This document shows, one piece after another, positions 8,735-17,094 of a stretch of DNA of 64,000 bases. Origin of the DNA: Blautia massiliensis (ex Durand et al. 2017). GTDB lineage: Bacteria > Bacillota > Clostridia > Lachnospirales > Lachnospiraceae. The notes below the pieces were generated by a model. It saw only the letters and a list, made by a program, of their open reading frames with translations. It was not told where the DNA came from and ran no database searches. The stretch spans positions 3,400,045 to 3,464,044 of the forward strand of contig NZ_LN913006.1 in the NCBI RefSeq assembly GCF_001487165.1, written 5' to 3'. Every line of letters begins with the position of its first letter. Position 1 is the first letter of the stretch. The position numbers and the translations under genes are program-made.

Positions 8735-10482
8735 GCCGGTTCACCTCCCTCGTCAAAATCACCGGCGCCGCCGGTCTGTGAATGAAATACTTCCTGATAA
8801 ATGGCGTTAGTCTTAAGAAGCTCCTCGTGGGTACCAAAACCGTTGATCTCACCGTTATCCATAACGATGATCCGGTCCGCGTTCTGGATGCTGGAAACAC
8901 GCTGTGCGATGATCAGCTTGGTGGTATCCGGGATCTCCTCGGCAAAGGCACGGCGGATCCTTGCGTCTGTGGCAGTATCTACCGCACTGGTGGAGTCATC
9001 CAGGATCAGTATCTTCGGCTTCTTCAGAAGAGCGCGGGCAATACAGAGACGTTGCTTCTGGCCTCCGGAAACATTGGAGCCGCCCTGTTCAATGAAGGTA
9101 TTGTATTTGTCCGGCATTTTTTCGATGAAATCATCGGCACAGGCAAGCTGGCATGCGCGGCGGCATTCCTCCTCAGTGGCATTTTTGTCACCCCATCGGA
9201 GGTTTTCCAGAATGGTTCCTGAGAAGAGTACATTCTTCTGAAGAACAACGGAAACCTGATTTCTGAGAGATTCCAGATGGTATTTACGGACATCGATGCC
9301 TCCTACGGAAACAGAACCATCCGTTACGTCATAAAGACGGCTGATCAGGTTGACAAGGCTGGATTTTGCACTTCCGGTACCGCCGATGATCCCTATGGTC
9401 TCGCCGGAGCGGATCGAGAGATTGATATCCTTCAGAACGGGTTCCTGACTGTCTTTCTTATAGCTGAAATTTACATGATCGAAGACGATACTTCCGTCTG
9501 GGACATCTGTTACCGGATCCTCCGGATCTGTGATGTCAGCAGTATCATTGATGACTTCCGTAACACGCTCTGCGCTGGCAATACTCATTGTCACCATAAC
9601 AAAAACCATGGAAAGCATCATAAGGCTCATGAGAATGTTCATGCAGTAGGTGAGAAGGCTCATAAGCTCACCGGTAGTAAGGGAGCTGCCTACGATCATT
9701 TTGGCGCCGAGCCAGCTGATCCCCAGGATACAGGCATAAACGGTAAACTGCATCAGGGGCATGTTCATGACAACGATCTTCTCAGCACTTAAGAACATTT
9801 CGTATACTTTGTTGCAGGCTTTCTGGAATTTGCTGATCTCGTAGTCTTCGCGGACATAGGCCTTGACAACGCGTACAGCGCCGATGTTTTCCTGGACACT
9901 TGCGTTCAGGTCGTCGTATTTACGGAATACGGCCTGGAAGTATACAGTGGCCTTCTGCATGATAAAGATCAGACAGCCTCCCAGGAAGATAACAGCGACA
10001 AGGTAGATGCTTGCAAGCTTTGCGTTGATAAGAAATGCCATGACCATGGCACAGATCAGACTGGCCGGTGCACGGGTACACATACGAAGGATCATCTGAT
10101 AGGCGTTCTGCAGGTTGGTCACATCTGTGGTAAGACGGGTGATCAGGCCGGCAGTGCTGTATTTGTCGATGTTGGAAAAAGAAAAGGTCTGGATGTTGGT
10201 GTACATGGCTTTTCGGAGGTTTCTGGCAAAGCCTGTGGAGGCCAGTGCTCCGTATTTTCCTCCCATGACGCCGGACCAGAGTCCGCACAGGGCAAGAGCT
10301 ACCATAACTGCACCCATCCGATAGATATGGCCGATATTTCCGGCTTCCACACCCTTATCAATGATGGAAGCCATGGCCAGGGGGATCAGAGTCTCAAAGA
10401 GAACTTCCAGGATCATGAAAAAAGGCGTGAGAAACGATGCCTTTTTAAACTCCCTGACCTGGGCCAGAAGGGTTTTGAGCAT
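8731..10482 (-). CDS. ABC exporter, ATP-binding/permease subunit A (degenerate site)
   Basis: A 583-residue half-transporter with six membrane helices and a nucleotide-binding domain: Walker A GGTGSAKSS, signature VSGGQ, Walker B LILDDSTSAVD. The catalytic Glu is Asp, and the switch His is Gln (IAQRVSS). Together these mark the degenerate partner of a heterodimeric exporter of the BmrC/TM287 type. The ATG at 10482 has AAAGGAGA upstream and was chosen over a start nine codons earlier. It is first in a two-gene operon and divergent from the DtxR-type regulator, which may control it. Confidence 0.9.
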   Translation of the reverse strand: MLKTLLAQVREFKKASFLTPFFMILEVLFETLIPLAMASIIDKGVEAGNIGHIYRMGAVMVALALCGLWSGVMGGKYGALASTGFARNLRKAMYTNIQTFSFSNIDKYSTAGLITRLTTDVTNLQNAYQMILRMCTRAPASLICAMVMAFLINAKLASIYLVAVIFLGGCLIFIMQKATVYFQAVFRKYDDLNASVQENIGAVRVVKAYVREDYEISKFQKACNKVYEMFLSAEKIVVMNMPLMQFTVYACILGISWLGAKMIVGSSLTTGELMSLLTYCMNILMSLMMLSMVFVMVTMSIASAERVTEVINDTADITDPEDPVTDVPDGSIVFDHVNFSYKKDSQEPVLKDINLSIRSGETIGIIGGTGSAKSSLVNLISRLYDVTDGSVSVGGIDVRKYHLESLRNQVSVVLQKNVLFSGTILENLRWGDKNATEEECRRACQLACADDFIEKMPDKYNTFIEQGGSNVSGGQKQRLCIARALLKKPKILILDDSTSAVDTATDARIRRAFAEEIPDTTKLIIAQRVSSIQNADRIIVMDNGEINGFGTHEELLKTNAIYQEVFHSQTGGAGDFDEGGEPA

Positions 10483-10546
10483 AAAAAATCTCCTTTCTTT
10501 ACTGTTCAAAAGACAGCACTACTGGAAAGGATTCCGGGCTGCTATA

Positions 10547-10563
10547 GAACAGATATATTGTTC
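10547..10563. promoter_or_regulatory. Candidate operator palindrome upstream of the exporter
   Basis: GAACA and TGTTC are separated by 7 nt of AT-rich sequence in the divergent region between the exporter and the DtxR-type gene. A further GAACAG occurs near 10675. A regulator site is inferred only. Confidence 0.35.
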
Positions 10564-10619
10564 AGCTACTATTATCGGGGAAATTATTTTTAATGTCAAG
10601 ATAAACATGTGCGAAATGC

Positions 10620-10648
10620 TTGACACAACATCCTTTAAGCGGTATATT
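10620..10648 (+). promoter_or_regulatory. Sigma-A promoter of the DtxR-type gene
   Basis: TTGACA (10620-10625), a 17-nt spacer and TATATT (10643-10648). The leader is about 90 nt. Confidence 0.85.
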
Positions 10649-10744
10649 AAAAGTTAATATTCGCCTGTAGAACAGGGAAAGAATGGGCTTCAGGTCCCTT
10701 TAGAGGGTCTATATAGAGTTAAATTTTTGCAGGGAGGATTTTAT

Positions 10745-11134
10745 ATGGAGATCAGACAGTCAGCGGAGGATTATCTTGAATCAATTCTGGTTTTATCCAA
10801 AAAAGGAGGAGGAGTTCGTTCCATTGATATTGCGACCAGACTTGGTGTTTCCAAGCCAAGCGTCAGTCACGCAATGAAGCTTCTTCGTGAGGATGGTTAT
10901 ATTGCCATGGACCGTTACGGTACCGTGACACTTCTGGAGAAGGGGGCGGAGATCGCCAATCAGATTTATGAGCGTCACATTGTTCTTGCCAGGATGCTGG
11001 AGGGACTTGGGGTTCCGGCAGAGATCGCAATGGAGGATGCCTGCAAGATGGAGCACGACATCAGTCAGGAGAGCTTTGAGAAGATCAAGGCACATTATAA
11101 TAACTTCATTAAGAAAGAAGAAGCAGCAGAATAA
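10745..11134 (+). CDS. DtxR/MntR-family metal-dependent transcriptional regulator
   Basis: A 129-residue regulator. It has an N-terminal winged helix (about 1-65, with the recognition region SKPSVSHAMKLL) and a dimerisation/metal domain, but no SH3 domain, as in MntR. Candidate metal ligands are Asp9, Glu12, His78, Cys100, Glu103 and His104. The DACKMEH segment has Cys where MntR has Glu and DtxR/IdeR has Cys, so the site mixes manganese-type and iron-type features. The ATG follows GGAGG by 7 nt. It may regulate the divergent exporter and/or the feo operon at 22.2 kb. Confidence 0.9.
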   Translation: MEIRQSAEDYLESILVLSKKGGGVRSIDIATRLGVSKPSVSHAMKLLREDGYIAMDRYGTVTLLEKGAEIANQIYERHIVLARMLEGLGVPAEIAMEDACKMEHDISQESFEKIKAHYNNFIKKEEAAE

Positions 11135-11145
11135 GAAACATGCAG

Positions 11146-11190
11146 ACAGGCAGCCGGAAGGTAAAATACCAAACCGGCTGCCTGTTTTTT
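11146..11190 (+). terminator. Terminator of the DtxR-type gene
   Basis: A 12-bp perfect stem, ACAGGCAGCCGG with CCGGCTGCCTGT, is followed by six T. Confidence 0.92.
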
Positions 11191-12148
11191 ATTTATTATC
11201 TTTTTCTTTTTCTGGCAGCTGGGCCAGGATGATGGCTGCAAACATGATGACACATCCAAGAAGCTCTTTTATGGAAAGCTTTTGATCCAGGAGCACCCAG
11301 CCTGCAAGCACGGAGATGCAGGATTCAAGAGAAAGGATCAGAGAAGCAACGGTGGGATTCACATTTTTCTGGCCTACGACCTGCAGGGTGTAGGCAACAC
11401 CGCAGGACATCACACCGGCATACAGGATCGGCAGCCAGGCAGTGAGAATGGAAGAAATCTGCGGATGTTCCAGAATAAGTGCCGGGATCATGGACAGGAT
11501 CCCGCAGACAAGAAACTGGATACAGGAAAGCTTTACACCGTCTGCCTTCGGGGAAAAATAGTCAATCACCAGAATGTGCAGGGAAAAGAGAAAAGCACAT
11601 ACCAGCACCAGAATATCTCCGAGGCCAATGGAAAATCCGTCTGTGATGCAGAGAAGATAAAGTCCGACCAGTGCCATGACAACGGCTGCCCATATAAAGG
11701 GACTGCATTTCTTTTTCAGGAAAATTCCAATGATCGGGACGATGACAATGTAACAGGCGGTGATGAAGCCGGCTTTTCCTACTGTTGTGTACTGGATGCC
11801 AAACTGTTGGAAGTTGCTGGCAGCAAAAAGAGCAAATCCGCAGGCAATGCCGCCCAGCCACAGGTCACGGCTGTTATATGGCGTGGGGGATACAGCTTTT
11901 TCTGAAGGTGTTGATGAGGATTCCGGTATTGCGGAGTCTGTGGCAGCAGAGGATTTATTTCCGGAACGGTTCAGGATAAAGAGCACCGGAACCAGGACAG
12001 CGGCGCCGATCAGGGAACGGACGCCGTTGAAGGTGAAGGGGCCGACATATTCCATGCCCACACTCTGGGCAACAAAGGCGATTCCCCAGATCGTTGCGGC
12101 CAGAAGCAGGCAGAGAGAATTTTTCAGAGGCATTTTCTGTGAGTTCAT
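11189..12148 (-). CDS. EamA/DMT-family transporter
   Basis: A 319-residue membrane protein with about ten helices arranged as two EamA repeats (about 8-150 and 165-310). A Ser/Pro-rich hydrophilic loop of some 35 residues (near 63-97) in the first repeat is longer than usual. Family members export or import small metabolites such as amino acids; the substrate here is unknown. The ATG follows AAAGGA. It is a single gene convergent with the DtxR-type gene. Confidence 0.88.
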   Translation of the reverse strand: MNSQKMPLKNSLCLLLAATIWGIAFVAQSVGMEYVGPFTFNGVRSLIGAAVLVPVLFILNRSGNKSSAATDSAIPESSSTPSEKAVSPTPYNSRDLWLGGIACGFALFAASNFQQFGIQYTTVGKAGFITACYIVIVPIIGIFLKKKCSPFIWAAVVMALVGLYLLCITDGFSIGLGDILVLVCAFLFSLHILVIDYFSPKADGVKLSCIQFLVCGILSMIPALILEHPQISSILTAWLPILYAGVMSCGVAYTLQVVGQKNVNPTVASLILSLESCISVLAGWVLLDQKLSIKELLGCVIMFAAIILAQLPEKEKDNK

Positions 12149-12199
12149 GATAAAAAATCCTTTCGTTTATTAGGTATTATGTGATCAAAGCAGTATATA

Positions 12200-12238
12200 A
12201 CAAAAGACCCCGGGGAACTTATATAGCTTCCCGGGGCA
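12200..12238 (-). terminator. Terminator of argG
   Basis: TTCCCGGGG pairs with CCCCGGGGAA. On the minus strand it is followed by TCTTTTG, 35 nt beyond the argG stop. Confidence 0.75.
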
Positions 12239-12272
12239 TTTTTATGATCTGTCGGAACAATGTTCAACAAAA

Positions 12273-13505
12273 TTAGTTCTGATTCTGGTTATTCTTAACT
12301 TCTGCAAGCTTCATGGCACGAACCTTCAGCGGCAGACCGAACAGAGTGATGAATCCGTCTGCATCATGATGATCATACATATCACCGGTTGTGAAGGAAG
12401 CAAGAGACTCATTGTAAAGGCTGTACGGAGAGGTTGTACCATTCTTGATGATGTTTCCTTTGTAAAGCTTGAATTTAACCTCACCGGTAACATATTTCTG
12501 AGTGGACTCAACAAATGCCTGAATAGCCTCACGGAGAGGTGTGTACCATTTTCCTTCGTAAACAACCTGTGCAAACTGGCTGCCAAGCTTTTTCTTGGCT
12601 TCCATTGTCTCACGGTCAAGGATCAGCTCCTCAAGCTGGTCATGTGCTGCCATCAGGATCGTTCCGCCAGGAGTTTCATAAACGCCACGGGATTTCATAC
12701 CAACAACACGGTTCTCAACAATATCAACGATACCGATGCCGTTCTCACCGCCAAGCTTGTTCAGCTCTGTGATGATCTCGGAAACCTTCATTGCTTTTCC
12801 GTTGAGTGTTTTCGGAACACCCTGCTCGAATGTCATGGTGATCTCAGTTTCTTTATCCGGAGCCTTCTCAGGTGTTACGCTTAATACAAGCATGTCATCA
12901 TAGTTCGGAGCCTGGGATGGATCCTCAAGCTCAAGTCCCTCATGGCTGATGTGCCAGAGATTTCTGTCACGGCTGTAGCTGTGGCTTGCATCAAATGGAA
13001 GAGTGATGCCATGAGCCTTACAGAACTCGATCTCATCTTCACGGGACTGCATGGTCCACAGATCTGTCATACGCCATGGAGCAATGATCTTGATGTCCGG
13101 AGCGAGAGCCTTGATGCCAAGCTCGAAACGGATCTGGTCATTTCCTTTACCGGTAGCACCATGGCAGATAGCAACGGCACCCTCTTTACGTGCGATCTCA
13201 ACCAGCTTCTTGGCAATGACCGGACGAGCCATGGAAGTTCCGAGAAGATAGGAATGCTCGTATACAGCACCAGCCTCTACACACGGCATGATGAAATCAT
13301 CGCAGAACTCATCGACGATATCCTCGATATATAATTTGGAAGCACCGGACATTTTTGCTCTCTCTTCAAGACCGTCCAGCTCGTTTCCCTGTCCGCAGTT
13401 TACACAGCAGCAGACAACGTCATAATCAAAGGTTTCTTTCAGCCACGGGATAAGGGCTGTGGTATCAAGACCACCGGAATACGCTAAAACAACTTTTTCT
13501 TTCAT
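12273..13505 (-). CDS. argG: Argininosuccinate synthase
   Basis: A 410-residue enzyme that joins citrulline and aspartate with ATP to give argininosuccinate, the penultimate step of arginine synthesis. The PP-loop AYSGGLDTT is at the N-terminus. Further family blocks are GCGNDQIRFE-like GKGNDQIRFE, APWR and SYSRDRNLWH. Length is normal. The ATG at 13505 follows AGGAGG and was preferred to an upstream in-frame start. It is divergent from argCJBD, with ARG-box-like palindromes in between. Confidence 0.97.
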   Translation of the reverse strand: MKEKVVLAYSGGLDTTALIPWLKETFDYDVVCCCVNCGQGNELDGLEERAKMSGASKLYIEDIVDEFCDDFIMPCVEAGAVYEHSYLLGTSMARPVIAKKLVEIARKEGAVAICHGATGKGNDQIRFELGIKALAPDIKIIAPWRMTDLWTMQSREDEIEFCKAHGITLPFDASHSYSRDRNLWHISHEGLELEDPSQAPNYDDMLVLSVTPEKAPDKETEITMTFEQGVPKTLNGKAMKVSEIITELNKLGGENGIGIVDIVENRVVGMKSRGVYETPGGTILMAAHDQLEELILDRETMEAKKKLGSQFAQVVYEGKWYTPLREAIQAFVESTQKYVTGEVKFKLYKGNIIKNGTTSPYSLYNESLASFTTGDMYDHHDADGFITLFGLPLKVRAMKLAEVKNNQNQN

Positions 13506-13620
13506 AATATATGTCCTCCTGGGATTTTTTTGATTTTGTATCGCTCCGGACATTTCCGGGACGGTGAATTTTTTTACGTTATCTGGAAAAAAATTATGCT
13601 GTTTTATAACTTTACCAGAG

Positions 13621-13634
13621 TGAATAAATATTCA
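13621..13634. promoter_or_regulatory. ARG box (ArgR/AhrC operator) upstream of argG
   Basis: TGAATAAATATTCA is a perfect palindrome matching the known ArgR half-site pair. It lies about 115 nt upstream of argG in the argG-argC divergent region. Arginine repression is inferred. Confidence 0.75.
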
Positions 13635-13825
13635 TGTACAACAAAACAAAATTTTCGGCTGTCCTGTCGACATGGCTTAATATACACCAGATTTTATAAA
13701 TATGCAAGAGATAATTTGAAAAATATGAAAAAAATTTTGCATAAAAATACATCTAAAAGTAGGCGATATTATAAGAAAATACAGGAAAAACAGAAAAGAC
13801 CGTGAAAAATCAAAGAAAATGACTA

Positions 13826-13854
13826 TTGCATAATATGCAGAGAAGATGTATAAT
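13826..13854 (+). promoter_or_regulatory. argC promoter with overlapping palindrome
   Basis: TTGCAT (13826-13831), a 17-nt spacer and TATAAT (13849-13854). The palindrome TGCATA-A-TATGCA (13827-13839) covers the -35 and could be a second, weaker ArgR site. Confidence 0.75.
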
Positions 13855-13860
13855 CTATCC

Positions 13861-14033
13861 ATTGATAAGATGGACATATGAGCTGGCAGTACAGACAGGT
13901 TTAAGATGTCCGTCTGACCTGTGCAGAAGATTCAGATATCAGAAGACATAAAAAAGAGGCATAAATAAGAATAGCAAGCGCTTCTGCAGGGTGTATTAAG
14001 CCGTAGGAAAACGGCAGAGGAGGAATGTGAAAG
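13861..14033 (+). other. argC leader region, no gene
   Basis: About 170 nt between the promoter and argC. It contains ACAGGT/ACCTGT arms, but neither a T-box sequence (no AGGGTGGNACC) nor a terminator was seen. The remaining 13506-13820 stretch is AT-rich and holds only the ARG box. Confidence 0.5.
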
Positions 14034-15074
14034 ATGATTAAAGCAGGAATTATCGGTGCGACAGGATACGCAGGAAATGAGATCGTAAGACTTCTTCTTG
14101 GACACAAGGACGTTGAGATCAAATGGTTCGGCTCCCGAAGCTACATAGATCAGCAGTATGCAGATATTTATCAGAATTTTTTCAGGCTGGTGGATGCCAA
14201 ATGTATGGATGACAACATGGCTGCACTTGCAGATGAGGTGGATGTAATCTTTACCGCAACACCACAGGGCCTTTGTGCATCCCTTATTAATGAAGAAATC
14301 CTTTCCAAATGTAAGGTGATCGACTTAAGCGCAGATTTCCGTATTAAAGATGTGAAAAAATATGAGAAGTGGTACGGAATCGAGCATAAGGCTCCGCAGT
14401 TTATCGAGGAAGCTGTTTATGGCCTCTGCGAGATCAACCGTGAGGATATTAAGAATGCAAGGCTGATCGCCAACCCGGGATGCTATCCGACATGCTCCAC
14501 ACTGTCTATTTATCCGCTGTTAAAGGAAGGCCTCATTGATCCGAATACCATTATCATTGATGCCAAGTCCGGAACCTCCGGAGCAGGAAGAGGAGCCAAG
14601 GTTCCGAATCTCTACTGTGAGGTAAACGAGAGCATCAAAGCTTACGGTGTTGCCACACACAGACATACACCGGAGATCGAGGATCAGCTTGGATATGCAT
14701 GCGGACAGGAAGTGATGATCAACTTTACCCCGCATCTTGTTCCGATGAACCGTGGGATCCTGGTAACAGCATATGCCTCCCTGACCAAGGATGTTACCTA
14801 CGAGGAAGTAAAAGCAGCCTATGACAAATATTATAAAGACGAGTTCTTTGTACGTGTCCTGAACAAGGATGTATGCCCGCAGACAAGAAATGTAGAAGGC
14901 AGCAATTTTGTGGACGTGAACTTCAAGATCGATCCGAGAACAAAGAGAGTCATCATGATGGGCGCTATCGACAACCTGGTAAAGGGTGCAGCAGGACAGG
15001 CTGTTCAGAACATGAACCTGATGTTTGGATTTGACGAGAACGAAGGACTGAAACAGATTCCGATGTGCCCGTAA
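14034..15074 (+). CDS. argC: N-acetyl-gamma-glutamyl-phosphate reductase
   Basis: A 346-residue NADPH-dependent enzyme that reduces acetylglutamyl phosphate to the semialdehyde in arginine synthesis. The N-terminus has the Rossmann motif GATGYAG. The active-site Cys is in NPGCYPT near residue 148, followed by a KSGTSGAGR block and HRHTPEIE. It is the first gene of argCJBD. The ATG follows GGAGG by 10 nt. Confidence 0.97.
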   Translation: MIKAGIIGATGYAGNEIVRLLLGHKDVEIKWFGSRSYIDQQYADIYQNFFRLVDAKCMDDNMAALADEVDVIFTATPQGLCASLINEEILSKCKVIDLSADFRIKDVKKYEKWYGIEHKAPQFIEEAVYGLCEINREDIKNARLIANPGCYPTCSTLSIYPLLKEGLIDPNTIIIDAKSGTSGAGRGAKVPNLYCEVNESIKAYGVATHRHTPEIEDQLGYACGQEVMINFTPHLVPMNRGILVTAYASLTKDVTYEEVKAAYDKYYKDEFFVRVLNKDVCPQTRNVEGSNFVDVNFKIDPRTKRVIMMGAIDNLVKGAAGQAVQNMNLMFGFDENEGLKQIPMCP

Positions 15075-15175
15075 AACAGGCAGATCACAAATAAAATATG
15101 GAGGATGCCGAAGGACTTTAAACGAATGAACTGCGATATTCGATCTGGCATCACCATTGAGAGGAGATATATAAT

Positions 15176-16399
15176 ATGAAGATCATCGACGGCGGCGTTA
15201 CAGCCGCAAAAGGTTTTAAGGCAGCGTCAACTGCAGCAGAGATCAAATATAAAGGCCGTACCGATATGGCCATGGTATTCAGTGAGGTTCCCTGTGTGGC
15301 TGCAGGAACCTTCACGACCAATGTGGTAAAAGCAGCTCCTGTAAGATGGGATCAGGACATTGTATATAATCACCCGGGTGCAAGAGCTGTGATCTGCAAC
15401 AGCGGAATCGCCAACGCATGTACCGGCGAGGAAGGATTCGGCTATTGCAGGGAAACAGCCAAGGCAGCATCCGAAAGCCTTGGGATCCCGGAAGACAGCG
15501 TACTGGTAGCATCCACAGGTGTCATCGGAATGCAGCTTCCCATCGACCGTATCGCAAACGGAGTAAAAGCCATGGCACCGAAGCTTGAGGGAAGCCGCGA
15601 GGCAGGCCTTGAGGCAGCAAAAGCCATCATGACAACAGATACCGAGAAGAAAGAGGCAGCGGTAGAGATCGAGATCGGTGGAAAAACTGTAACGGTAGGC
15701 GGTATGTGCAAGGGCTCCGGAATGATCCACCCCAACATGTGCACGATGCTTGGATTTATCACCAGTGATGTGGATATCTCAAAGGAACTTCTTCAGGAAG
15801 CACTCAGCGAGGATATCAAGGACACCTACAACATGGTATCCGTTGACGGAGATACCTCCACAAACGACACCGTCCTCCTCCTTGCAAACGGCCAGGCCGG
15901 CAATCCGAAGATCACAGAGAAAAACACAGATTATGAAGAGTTCAAAAAGGCTCTTAACTACGTAAACACAACCCTTGCCAAAAAGATCGCAGGTGACGGA
16001 GAAGGCGCAACTGCACTCTTCGAGGTCAAGGTCATCGGCGCAGCCACCAAGGCAGAAGCCGTAACCTTAAGTAAATCCGTAGTAACCTCTTCCTTAACAA
16101 AGGCAGCCATCTACGGCCACGACGCAAACTGGGGAAGAATCCTCTGCGCCCTCGGCTACTCCGGCGTCCAGTTCGATCCGGAAAAGGTAGATCTCTACTT
16201 TGAGAGCAAAGCAGGAAAGATCAAGATCATTGAAAATGGAGTTTCTACAGGCTACAGCGAAGAGGAAGCAACTAAGATCCTCTCAGAAGAGGCAGTGACA
16301 GCCATCGCAGATATGAAGATGGGAGATGCATCCGCAACTGCGTGGGGATGCGACCTCACCTATGATTACATAAAGATCAATGCGGATTATCGTTCTTGA
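15176..16399 (+). CDS. argJ: Bifunctional glutamate N-acetyltransferase/ornithine acetyltransferase
   Basis: A 407-residue enzyme that recycles the acetyl group between acetylornithine and glutamate. The self-cleavage site is in KGSGMIHPNMCTMLGF, where Thr of TMLGF is the nucleophile. The residue before it is Cys rather than the commoner Ala. The rest is collinear with the family, including DTSTNDTVLLLANG. Codons in the last 600 bases favour C-ending forms more than argC does. The gene is followed by a 700-nt non-coding insertion before argB. Confidence 0.97.
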   Translation: MKIIDGGVTAAKGFKAASTAAEIKYKGRTDMAMVFSEVPCVAAGTFTTNVVKAAPVRWDQDIVYNHPGARAVICNSGIANACTGEEGFGYCRETAKAASESLGIPEDSVLVASTGVIGMQLPIDRIANGVKAMAPKLEGSREAGLEAAKAIMTTDTEKKEAAVEIEIGGKTVTVGGMCKGSGMIHPNMCTMLGFITSDVDISKELLQEALSEDIKDTYNMVSVDGDTSTNDTVLLLANGQAGNPKITEKNTDYEEFKKALNYVNTTLAKKIAGDGEGATALFEVKVIGAATKAEAVTLSKSVVTSSLTKAAIYGHDANWGRILCALGYSGVQFDPEKVDLYFESKAGKIKIIENGVSTGYSEEEATKILSEEAVTAIADMKMGDASATAWGCDLTYDYIKINADYRS

Positions 16400-16473
16400 T
16401 GTAAGAGCTTTGTAGAATGTTTTTTATGGTGGATTTTAGTTGTAGTTTTGTTTCAGTTTGTAAGCTGAGAAAA

Positions 16474-16982
16474 CCCTTAGGGGGAGCGAGCTCAAAGTTG
16501 CGAAGCCCGCACGCTCCCCCTAAGAACCCCCTCCGTTGGGCACGCTTGGCTGTGGCATGTAGAACTTCAGTCGACGAAGACTGGGTGACGAACGTGAGAA
16601 CCCGCAGTGCGGGAGCCCGGAAGTTGAGGCGTGTTGAGGTGTAGTTGACGAAGACTGAGTGACGAACGTGAGAACCCTCAGAGCGGGAACCTGGAAGTTG
16701 AGGCGTGTTGAACTTCAGTCGATGAAAACTGAGTGACGAACGTGAGAACCCTCAGAGCGGGAGCCCGGAAGTTATGTCGGGTTAGACGTCAGTCGCTGAA
16801 GGCAGACTGACGAGCTGTTCGCCTTCGGCGAAAGCGCGTCGGAAGCGGCTGTCTGCGACAGCCTGTCCGCAGTAGGCGCTTTGCCCGCAACGCGGGCAAC
16901 AGCCCGTCCTCCCGTGGCCGGAGGGGAGGAGCGCGAGGAGGGGAAACGGCCTTCGGAACTCCGAGTGCCTCCCCTCCTCGCA
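16474..16982. repeat. GC-rich, hairpin-rich insertion between argJ and argB
   Basis: A roughly 510-bp non-coding block, visibly richer in GC than its flanks. It opens with a 13-bp perfect inverted repeat (16476-16488 with 16512-16524) and ends with a 12-bp perfect one (16933-16944 with 16970-16981). Between them lie 74-bp tandem repeats and several perfect short hairpins (TTCGCC/GGCGAA, GGCTGTC/GACAGCC, TTGCCCGC/GCGGGCAA). Related TAAGCTGAGA and TTAGCTGAGA strings border the block (near 16461 and 16995). Open frames across it show no recognisable protein. It could be a mobile structured repeat or a non-coding RNA. Confidence 0.7.
16563..16784 (+). repeat. 74-bp tandem repeat, three copies
   Basis: Three units with exact 74-bp spacing (anchors GACGAAGACTG at 16573 and 16647, and GATGAAAACTG at 16721) share GTGACGAACGTGAGAACCC and GCGGGANCCNGGAAGTT. 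A partial fourth unit begins near 16785. In unit 1, CCCGC/GCGGG forms a hairpin that is weakened in the others. Confidence 0.85.
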
Positions 16983-17094
16983 AATCCACAGCTGTTAGCT
17001 GAGACAAAATTATAATAAAAAAGAAATCCCTCCAACATACAACAACAAAACCTTTTTCAATCCATATCATTTTTCAAAAAAAGGAGACACCCAC

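Noticed and set aside
13861..14033. T-box or arginine riboswitch in the argC leader
   Set aside because: No T-box core sequence, no terminator/antiterminator pair, and ArgR-like operators already explain control.
16563..16784. CRISPR array
   Set aside because: The 74-bp units are contiguous tandem repeats without unique spacers, and no cas genes are nearby.
16417..17070. Open reading frames across the GC-rich block
   Set aside because: They arise from high GC, contain repeated Arg/Pro/Ser-rich text, lack ribosome sites and match no family.
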